Source of the DNA: Chloroflexota bacterium
Lineage (GTDB): Bacteria > Chloroflexota > Anaerolineae > Anaerolineales > DRMV01
Reading direction: 5' to 3'
DNA length: 12,945 nt
Assembly: GCA_013153375.1 (NCBI GenBank)
Contig: JAADEN010000041.1
Coordinates: 1 to 12,945, forward strand
In this document: positions 7,565 to 12,945 of the stretch, one piece after another
Numbering within the stretch: position 1 is the stretch's first letter
Layout: each line of letters starts with the position of its first letter
The notes under the pieces: generated by a model
Database searches by the model: none
The model's input: the letters and a program-made list of their open reading frames with translations, nothing else
What the model was told of the DNA's origin: nothing
Position numbers and translations under genes: made by a program

Positions 7565-8005
7565 ATGCGCATCTACACGGTGGGGCATTCCAACCGCAGC
7601 CTGGCGGCTTTGGTGGACCTTTTGCAGCGGGCCGGGGTGCAGGTGGTGGCCGATGTGCGCCGCCGTCCTCGCTCGCGGCGCTGGCCGTGGTTCGACCGGG
7701 CCGCGCTGGAGGCCGCGTTGCCCGCGCACGGCCTGGTATATCACTGGCTGGGCGACGACCTGGGCGGTTACACCGACCCGCCGTATCCGGCTTACACGCG
7801 CACGCCAGCCTTTGCCCGCGGCCTGGCCCGTTTGGAGGCCCTGGCCGCGGCGCATCCCACCGCGCTGCTGTGCGCGGAGCGGGACTGGCGGCGCTGCCAC
7901 CGCCGCTTCATCGCGGACGCGCTGTGCGCCCGCGGCTGGGAGGTGGTGCACCTGCTGGACCCGGCGCGCGCCGAACCGCACCCCTGCCGCCTGCCGGGGG
8001 TGTGA
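7565..8005 (+). CDS. DUF488 family protein
   Basis: The 146-residue protein shows the family's main blocks: YTVGHSNRSL (4-13), VVADVRRRPRSRRWPWF (27-43), the WLGDDLGG loop (61-68), LLCAE (101-105) and CHRRFIADAL (111-120) with a cysteine pair C103/C111, then EVVHLL. The biochemical role of DUF488 is not settled. The ATG at 7565 is 3 bases after the Memo stop and has only a weak GGTAGG directly before it, so translation is probably coupled to the Memo gene. The length is near the lower end for the family, and the C-terminus ends shortly after the last conserved strand. The gene converges on the kinase gene on the other strand, with 37 bases between. Confidence 0.9.
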   Translation: MRIYTVGHSNRSLAALVDLLQRAGVQVVADVRRRPRSRRWPWFDRAALEAALPAHGLVYHWLGDDLGGYTDPPYPAYTRTPAFARGLARLEALAAAHPTALLCAERDWRRCHRRFIADALCARGWEVVHLLDPARAEPHPCRLPGV

Positions 8006-8014
8006 ACGCGGCCT

Positions 8015-8040
8015 CCCTCCGACCGCGGCCGGTGGGACGG
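8015..8040. other. Imperfect hairpin in the convergent gap
   Basis: ACCG (8022-8025) pairs with CGGT (8030-8033) around CGGC. After single mismatches the pairing continues with TCC/GGA and CC/GG. It lies between the 3' ends of the DUF488 and kinase genes and could slow transcription from both sides. There is no T-run on either strand, so I call it only a possible weak terminator. Confidence 0.25.
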
Positions 8041-8042
8041 GC

Positions 8043-8996
8043 CTATACGCCCAGTTCGTCGTACAGCGTCTCGAGGGACAGATCCGGCGCGACGGTGCCC
8101 TGGGCGCGCAGGGTCAGGGCCGCGGCGGCCGTGCCCAGCCGCACGGCCTCGTCGGGCAGCAGGCCCTGGAGCAGGCCGTAGATCACCGTCGCGGTGAGGG
8201 CGTCGCCCGCGCCCGTGGGGTCCACCACCTCGGTGCGCAGCGCGGGGATGTGCCCCTGGGTGTGCTCGGTCGCATAACACACGCCGAACTCGGCCAGCGT
8301 GACCAGGGCCAACTGCACTCCCTGGGCCACCAGCGCCCGCGCCGCCTCCAGCGCCTGGGTGAAATCCGTCTGGCTGATGGGGCGCTCCAGCAGAGCCGCG
8401 GCTTCCACATGGTTCAAGGTGAGCAAAGTCAGACGTTTGAGGAACGGGCGAAGCCGGAGGGCCAGGTCCGTACTGGTCGCGTCCGCGGCCATCAGCACGC
8501 CGTGCTCGCGGGCCAGGGCGAACACGGTGCGCAGCGCGGTGGGGCTCAGGTTGGCATCCACGAAGGCCCAGGCCGCGCCGCGAAACGCGTCCTGGTGCTG
8601 GCGCAGATACGCGGAGGTCAGCGCGGCCACGGCCCGCAGGTCATAGATACCGTATTGCAGCCCGCCTTGAGGATAGAGCAGGCCGATGTAGTGGCCGGTT
8701 TCCAAATCCGCGGCGCGCAGGCTGGCCGTGGTATCCACGCCCAGGGCTTCCAGGTGGGCCAAGAGCGCGCGGCCCGCGGGTTCGTCGCCCACCGCGGTCA
8801 CGAAGCGCACGGGCTGGCCCAGCCGCGCCAGGTTCTCGGCCACATTGCGGGCCACACCGCCGAAAGCGCGGCGCACCCGGGCCGGCACCCGATGCTGATC
8901 TTGCAGCGCGACTTCGGGATGGGCAATGAGGTCCACCCCCGCGGTGCCGATGACCAGCACCGGCGCGTTCGGATCTGCGCTGTCCCAATACGCCAT
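8043..8996 (-). CDS. PfkB-family carbohydrate/nucleoside kinase (pseudouridine-kinase-like)
   Basis: This 317-residue ribokinase-fold enzyme phosphorylates a sugar or nucleoside hydroxyl with ATP. Signature 1 of the family is seen at GGVARNVAENLARLG (46-60), followed by VTAVGDEPAGRALL. Signature 2 is VVDPTGAGDALTATV (257-271), with the catalytic base D265 and the GAGD anion hole. The GGVxRNxAENLARLG wording and the LETGHYIGLLYPQGGL segment (98-113) resemble pseudouridine kinases more than fructokinases. However, no pseudouridine-5'-phosphate glycosidase gene is adjacent, so the substrate is left open. ATG 8996 has AGAGGAGG (minus strand, 9003-9010) 6 bases upstream. That site overlaps the TAG stop of the preceding membrane-protein gene, so this is the third gene of the minus-strand operon. 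Confidence 0.92.
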   Translation of the reverse strand: MAYWDSADPNAPVLVIGTAGVDLIAHPEVALQDQHRVPARVRRAFGGVARNVAENLARLGQPVRFVTAVGDEPAGRALLAHLEALGVDTTASLRAADLETGHYIGLLYPQGGLQYGIYDLRAVAALTSAYLRQHQDAFRGAAWAFVDANLSPTALRTVFALAREHGVLMAADATSTDLALRLRPFLKRLTLLTLNHVEAAALLERPISQTDFTQALEAARALVAQGVQLALVTLAEFGVCYATEHTQGHIPALRTEVVDPTGAGDALTATVIYGLLQGLLPDEAVRLGTAAAALTLRAQGTVAPDLSLETLYDELGV

Positions 8997-9008
8997 GGGG
9001 GACCTCCT

Positions 9009-11024
9009 CTAAGGGGTGGAACCCAAGTATCTCGCGGGTGTTGTCCCTGATGCGCTGTCTTGGCCGCCGTAAGGGTGGCCCAAGAGAATGCGCCGCGCCT
9101 CCACCAGCCACAGCACCAGGTTGCGTTCGCGAGCCTCGGGATCTTTGGCAGGGGCCCACAAGATGCTGCGGTCGAAAACCTCGGAGGGTTGCGCGAACTC
9201 CTCCGGGTGCAGCGGAGCCGGGCTTGTGGCCGAATCAATGAGGAATTGCCAGCGAGGATCGTCGCCCACGATGTCCAGCAGATTTTCGATGATTTGTCCC
9301 CAACCTTTGCGGATTTGGGCGATTCGATTCGCGAGTTCGCTGTCGGAGAGGGGTGCTATTGTCGAGGGCATGACCGGCAGGGTTTCGGTCAGGCGATCCA
9401 CGAAGGCCTGCGCTTCGGAGGCGTATTGCCGGGTGCGATATTTGAACACCGCGGCGGGGATGTCCTCGGCCTCCCAGGCCAGGAAGGACTGCATCACCTG
9501 GCGGTGCAACTCCTGGAAGATGCGCGGCAACTGCCAGTCTCCAAAGGAAAGTTGCGTGACCAACAACCCGCGCTCCTCGGCCTTGGGATATTTGTCGATG
9601 GGCGATCCGTTGAATTCGCGGAGAATTTGGTCGTGGATGGTCTCCCAAGGCACGGCGTCGGGGCGTTCCAGGTAGCCCTGGACCAGGTCTTGAACCCGCT
9701 GGCGGGCTTCGGTGGGCCAGGTGCGTAAGATTTCGATCAAGGTTTGCTTTTGGACCCGATCCAGCAGGTCGGCCGCGGTGTAGCGCGCGAAGACCTTGCG
9801 GAACGCGGCCTCCAAACTGCTCTGCATGACCAACGCGGCCAGCGCGGTCGCGGAGTGGATTTCCCAATGGCTGGCCTCGCGCTGCATCAAGCGCACTGTG
9901 GCCTGCCAGGCCATGCGCTTCCAGCGTTCGGGCGGCAAATGGCGGCGCGCTTCCCGCAGAATGAAGCCCTGCTGGTAGAGTTCGAAAGTCACCAATACCT
10001 TGGGAATCTGAAGCGGGATGCCGTCGCGGGTGCGCACGAGGATGCTCTCGCGTCGCAGGGTTTGGGGCCGAAACCCGAACAGCACGGGATAGCGCACACG
10101 GCCAAACTTGGGCAGTTCCGCGTTGAACCGATACCAGGCGGGCCGGCGGCGGGTCTCCCCCTCGTCCAGGAGGGTCTCCTCTTCGACCTCGGCCGGCTCT
10201 TGCTCGTCAGGGGACGACAAGACCAGGGCGCCAGGGCCCGGCAGCGGCCGGAGGGGCAATTGGTGCAGCCGCTGCTGGAGGGTCCCTTTGCGGCAGATCG
10301 GCGTGGGTAACGCCTCGCCGGGCAAGACGGGAGCCGGTCGGGGGTCGGTCAACCGCTCCGAGACCAGCAGAATCTCGGGATCCATCTCCAAGAGGGCCGG
10401 GCCGCCGATGTGTTGCAACCACGGATATTCCGGCACATACCAACCGGCTTTGCTCGCGCCCGTGGTGAATCCGGCGTGAAAGGTGAAGGCCCACTGGCAA
10501 GGGTTCTCGCCGTAAGTGACGGTTCCCAAATAGTCGTACGCGGAGCGGACCGCGGCTTCGTAGGCCGCCCGAGAGGGTTCGACGCTGTCGCTGAAGTGTT
10601 GCTGCGCCGCGCTCAGGAGGGCTTCGTCCAGTTCGAAGAGATCAACCAACAGTTGCGCCAGGCGGTAACGGTATTCGGCTTCGAGCGCGCCCAGAGCCAG
10701 AAAAGCGAAAAGCAGCCCGGCCAGGCCGTAGAGCGTCGCCAAAGCGTATCGAGCCCGCATCAAGACGAGAGCCCCCAAATGGTTCCAGATGGGCAGGCTG
10801 AGGATGAGCCACAAAGCCACGACGCGGCTGGGGATGTGCACTCCGGCCAGAGTGCAGGGCGAGGGCAGATCGCGGCTCTCGGGTCCGATGTATTGGGCTT
10901 GACGCGGATCGCGGCCCCACAGCAGGTGGCGAATCTTGCGGTAGCTGCACGAAACGGCCAGGTGCATCACCCAGCCCCCTAACAGCACGCCCAAGGCGAG
11001 GGCCAGAAGCATAGTACCGCTCAT
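9009..11024 (-). CDS. Large membrane protein with a divergent SPFH/band-7-like domain (second of pair)
   Basis: The 671-residue product is not a family I can name. Hydrophobic segments lie at about 4-26, 67-89 and 92-114. A variable middle follows, containing an acidic stretch EPAEVEEETLLDEGE (276-290). From about 305 to 515 the order of elements matches an SPFH domain: FRPQTLRRESILVRTRDG (318-335), then a strand (IPLQIPKVLVTFELY), a helix pair with AFRKVFARYTAADLLDRVQK (407-426), and the closing GLLVTQLSFGDWQLPRIFQE (486-505) before a long helix ending FLAWEAE. The C-terminal ~150 residues are helical and charged. The frame stays open 111 codons further upstream, but the start at 11024 is chosen for three reasons. 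AGGAGG (minus strand, 11031-11036) lies 6 bases before it, it forms an ATGA overlap with the preceding stop, and the first membrane helix begins there. SPFH assignment is inference from pattern, not a search. Confidence 0.8.
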   Translation of the reverse strand: MSGTMLLALALGVLLGGWVMHLAVSCSYRKIRHLLWGRDPRQAQYIGPESRDLPSPCTLAGVHIPSRVVALWLILSLPIWNHLGALVLMRARYALATLYGLAGLLFAFLALGALEAEYRYRLAQLLVDLFELDEALLSAAQQHFSDSVEPSRAAYEAAVRSAYDYLGTVTYGENPCQWAFTFHAGFTTGASKAGWYVPEYPWLQHIGGPALLEMDPEILLVSERLTDPRPAPVLPGEALPTPICRKGTLQQRLHQLPLRPLPGPGALVLSSPDEQEPAEVEEETLLDEGETRRRPAWYRFNAELPKFGRVRYPVLFGFRPQTLRRESILVRTRDGIPLQIPKVLVTFELYQQGFILREARRHLPPERWKRMAWQATVRLMQREASHWEIHSATALAALVMQSSLEAAFRKVFARYTAADLLDRVQKQTLIEILRTWPTEARQRVQDLVQGYLERPDAVPWETIHDQILREFNGSPIDKYPKAEERGLLVTQLSFGDWQLPRIFQELHRQVMQSFLAWEAEDIPAAVFKYRTRQYASEAQAFVDRLTETLPVMPSTIAPLSDSELANRIAQIRKGWGQIIENLLDIVGDDPRWQFLIDSATSPAPLHPEEFAQPSEVFDRSILWAPAKDPEARERNLVLWLVEARRILLGHPYGGQDSASGTTPARYLGSTP

Positions 11025-12655
11025 CGCGTGCCTCCTGGGTTGCGGGCCCAAATGCGCAGCCAGCGATTCAACAGGCGCAAGTGCTCCAGCCGCGGATCGT
11101 GTTCGTTCAGACGCACATCCTCGCGGGCCCAATGCAGGGTTCCTTCGGTCATGCCCAGCAGCAAACGGGCCAGGTCCTGGGCCTGCTCGCCGTCCATGTC
11201 GGTGAGCACCTGGCGCAGCGACTTGTGCAACAATTCGTCGGTCCGGCGGGCCATGTATTCGGTGTAAGTGATGGCCAGGGCGTAACGCATCTTTTGCGAC
11301 AGGTTCACCCGCCGATATTGCTGAGCCTGAGCCTGGAGTTGTTCCAGGAAGGCCCACAGGGGTTCATACACCGCCATCGCACGGCGTTCTTCCACCCGAG
11401 GCGGGAAGTACACCTGGATGATGCTCGCGGTGAGGGCTTTGAGCCCCATGGCCCGCAGTTGCCAGTATTCGCGGCTGGGACGCTTCACTTTGGGCGACTG
11501 CCCGGCAGGGGTGTAAACGGGCTGCGTGAAACGCTCTCGGAAGGCGCGCTGCACTTCGTCGATCCAGCGGGGGGAAGACGAATCTTCGGCGTTGGAGATG
11601 GGTTCGAACAGTTTGTCCGCTTCTTTCACGGCCTCGCCGAGTTCGTCAACCCAGGCATCGCGTAACAAGGCTTGAAACAGGTGCCGCGCGCCGCTGAACA
11701 ACTCGGGCACGCCCGCTTCTTCGGATTCGTCGGCCTGTTCGGCCGCCTGGGTCAACACATCGGTGAGCACATGCTCGGCAAAAGACTGCACCGCCCAGCC
11801 GTGGCCGTGGAAGAGGGTGCGAAAGGTTTGAGCCTCGAAGTCCTCGCGGTAGCGCTGCGCCTCGGCATAGGTCAACAGCACTTGTTGTTTCCCCTGGGCG
11901 CGCATCTGCTCCTGCAGCCAGGCGTACCATTGGGGTTGGGGATAGTCTGCGGGGCTGAGCAGGGCGAACACGCCGACCAGGCGGGCGGCGACTTGAGATC
12001 CGCTCAGGCTGACGCGCGTGTCGTCGGCCCCCGGCGGGGGCTTCTCCGACCAGGGGTTGCCTCCATACACGACCACGCCGGTGCGCAGGCTCACGGTGGC
12101 GATCAGGGTGTGCTCAGTAGAGAGGGTGGTCACACCGGGCCCGGCGACCAATAGACCGCCACGGAGGTGGTCCCGAAACACGGCCGCACTGGTGCCATCC
12201 ACGATGGCGATGCCGGGGCCGGGGCGTTGATTCTCCCGCGCGATGCGCGTTTTGTCGCCCACCACCCGGCCATTGCGGACGAAGAAACTCTTGGGCGGAA
12301 AGGAACGCCGTCCAAGCAAGCAGCGGAAAAAGGCGCGGATAGGCAACGGTTCCAGCGCTTTGAGCAGATCTTCACAAAGGGCCCGCGCGGAGATGATCCC
12401 TATTATGGCTATCACAACGAAGCCGAGGAAGAAATAAAGCAGCCCGGTTAGTTCCGGGTGCTTCGAGACCAGGCGCGGAATCAGCCGCGTCAGCCAGGCC
12501 TGCCAGAGGGGCTTCCAGGACGCGTAATACAGCCCCAAGAAGAGGAGGGCGAGAAGCCCAAAGAGCCGCGCCAACCACCCTCCCGCGCGGGCATACCACG
12601 GCACCCGAGGCGGGCGAGTGGGTTTCTGCAAACTTTGGCGCAACCTCCGCCGCAC
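11021..12655 (-). CDS. Membrane protein with a divergent SPFH/stomatin-like domain (first of pair)
   Basis: The 544-residue product starts with a basic tail (RRRLRQSLQKPTRPPR) and has two membrane helices at about 27-46 and 70-90; by the positive-inside rule both ends are cytoplasmic. After VRNGRVVGDK, residues ~146-195 read like the start of an SPFH domain: GPGIAIVDGTSAAVFR (146-161), GGLLVAGPGVTTL (166-178) and a further strand ending VSLRTG. SLSGSQVAARLVGVFALLSP (216-235) may be the central strands. LRAMGLKALTASIIQVYFPP (400-419) plus RVEERRA match the end of such domains. An inserted helical region (~240-395) and a helical C-terminus make it unusual. It has a GTG start at 12655 with GGAGG (minus strand, 12663-12667) 7 bases away; no in-frame start lies just upstream. 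It overlaps the next gene by ATGA. No protease or ATPase motif is seen. Confidence 0.8.
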   Translation of the reverse strand: MRRRLRQSLQKPTRPPRVPWYARAGGWLARLFGLLALLFLGLYYASWKPLWQAWLTRLIPRLVSKHPELTGLLYFFLGFVVIAIIGIISARALCEDLLKALEPLPIRAFFRCLLGRRSFPPKSFFVRNGRVVGDKTRIARENQRPGPGIAIVDGTSAAVFRDHLRGGLLVAGPGVTTLSTEHTLIATVSLRTGVVVYGGNPWSEKPPPGADDTRVSLSGSQVAARLVGVFALLSPADYPQPQWYAWLQEQMRAQGKQQVLLTYAEAQRYREDFEAQTFRTLFHGHGWAVQSFAEHVLTDVLTQAAEQADESEEAGVPELFSGARHLFQALLRDAWVDELGEAVKEADKLFEPISNAEDSSSPRWIDEVQRAFRERFTQPVYTPAGQSPKVKRPSREYWQLRAMGLKALTASIIQVYFPPRVEERRAMAVYEPLWAFLEQLQAQAQQYRRVNLSQKMRYALAITYTEYMARRTDELLHKSLRQVLTDMDGEQAQDLARLLLGMTEGTLHWAREDVRLNEHDPRLEHLRLLNRWLRIWARNPGGTR

Positions 12656-12945
12656 GACTTCGCCTCCATTTCGGCTCGACGCGGGTCACCCCGACCAACC
12701 CAACACGATGCGTCCCCCGGCTTGTCGCGCGCAAGTATACCATAAGATGCGCGCATAATGCCGAATGTGAGCGCCAATCCCGCGCCCTGCGCTTCTCTAT
12801 GCCGTCGGATGAAGGGAATTTCGCGCGGCCCACGCCGTGGGTTCGCTGCCATCCGGCCCTTCGGCCCCGCGCCGGGCGTCAGGATCGCGGGCGCGGCTGG
12901 TCCCGTCGCGCGGCGCGCGTCATCGCGGCCGAGGCGGCCCGGCGT
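12656..12945. other. Upstream region of the minus-strand operon; no gene supported
   Basis: This stretch holds the minus-strand promoter (12734-12742) and the ribosome-binding site of the first membrane-protein gene. GCGCGC blocks at 12727-12732 and 12749-12754 flank the -10. Two overlapping plus-strand frames open at ATG 12799 and ATG 12809 run off the window end. Neither has a ribosome-binding site, and their products are Arg/Gly/Pro-rich, as expected from non-coding GC-rich DNA. I cannot support a gene here. Confidence 0.5.
12734..12742 (-). promoter_or_regulatory. Extended -10 promoter of the SPFH-like/kinase operon
   Basis: Read on the minus strand this is TGGTATACT, an extended -10 (TGn plus TATACT) about 80 bases before the GTG start at 12655. 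It shares the TGGTAnnnT form with three plus-strand promoters in this window. No -35 consensus lies at 16-18 bases. Confidence 0.55.

Noticed and set aside
6167..7981. 604-codon minus-strand open frame opposite Memo and DUF488
   Set aside because: It is an antisense shadow with low-complexity His/Arg/Gly/Gln content and no recognisable domain, while both plus-strand genes have clear family signatures.
7653..9050. 465-codon plus-strand open frame through DUF488 and the kinase gene
   Set aside because: It runs out of frame through DUF488 and antisense to the PfkB gene; its composition is that of a GC-rich shadow.
11025..11357. 111-codon upstream extension of the second membrane-protein gene
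   Set aside because: The extension is Arg/Gly/Pro/His-rich, lies out of frame inside the upstream gene, and would ignore the well-placed AGGAGG and ATGA overlap at 11024.
12727..12754. GCGCGC blocks flanking the minus-strand -10 as an operator
   Set aside because: GCGCGC is common by chance in this DNA and no further symmetry extends the blocks.
12799..12945. Plus-strand reading frames (ATG 12799 and ATG 12809) running off the window end
   Set aside because: They have no ribosome-binding site, an Arg/Gly/Pro-rich product and two overlapping frames equally open, so coding cannot be supported.

Overview
The window is a high-G+C bacterial chromosome segment, densely packed with genes and with clear Shine-Dalgarno sites. 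It carries bacterial-type coenzyme F420 genes, an actinobacterial-type inositol-phosphate synthase, a Thr/Pro-linker surface protein with Asp-box repeats, and tandem membrane proteins with stomatin-like segments. Together these look most like a member of the Chloroflexota (Anaerolineae-like). That placement is an inference from protein style, not a marker-gene result.

Plus strand, 1-8005. The window opens inside a secreted Asp-box (BNR / YCF48-like) protein (1-1197). A promoter at 1287 then drives an apparent operon: a HIT-family hydrolase, cofD, cofC and an LLM-class F420-type oxidoreductase (1328-4460). This operon couples the last nucleotide-dependent steps of F420-0 synthesis to a probable F420 user. 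A small acidic protein of unknown function with its own promoter (4533-4925) is followed by a strong intrinsic terminator (4967-5005). Next come inositol-1-phosphate synthase (5107-6207), a Memo-family protein with a PqqD-like N-terminus (6332-7561), and a DUF488 protein only 3 bases downstream (7565-8005).

Minus strand, 12655-8043, converging on the first block. A compact three-gene operon encodes two large membrane proteins and a PfkB-family sugar/nucleoside kinase. The two membrane-protein genes overlap by the ATGA arrangement, and the kinase ribosome-binding site lies across the stop of the preceding gene. I read both membrane proteins as divergent SPFH (stomatin/prohibitin/HflK-HflC-like) proteins with N-terminal membrane anchors, possibly forming a hetero-oligomer. 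This is the least described part of the window and the best candidate for a new system.

Regulatory structure: four promoters (three plus, one minus) share an extended -10 of the form TGGTAnnnT with no good -35. Two perfect GC hairpins lie in tandem between cofD and cofC, and two more lie at the end of the inositol synthase gene. The last 290 bases (12656-12945) hold the promoter of the minus operon and no gene I can support. I saw no tRNA, rRNA, CRISPR array or insertion sequence.
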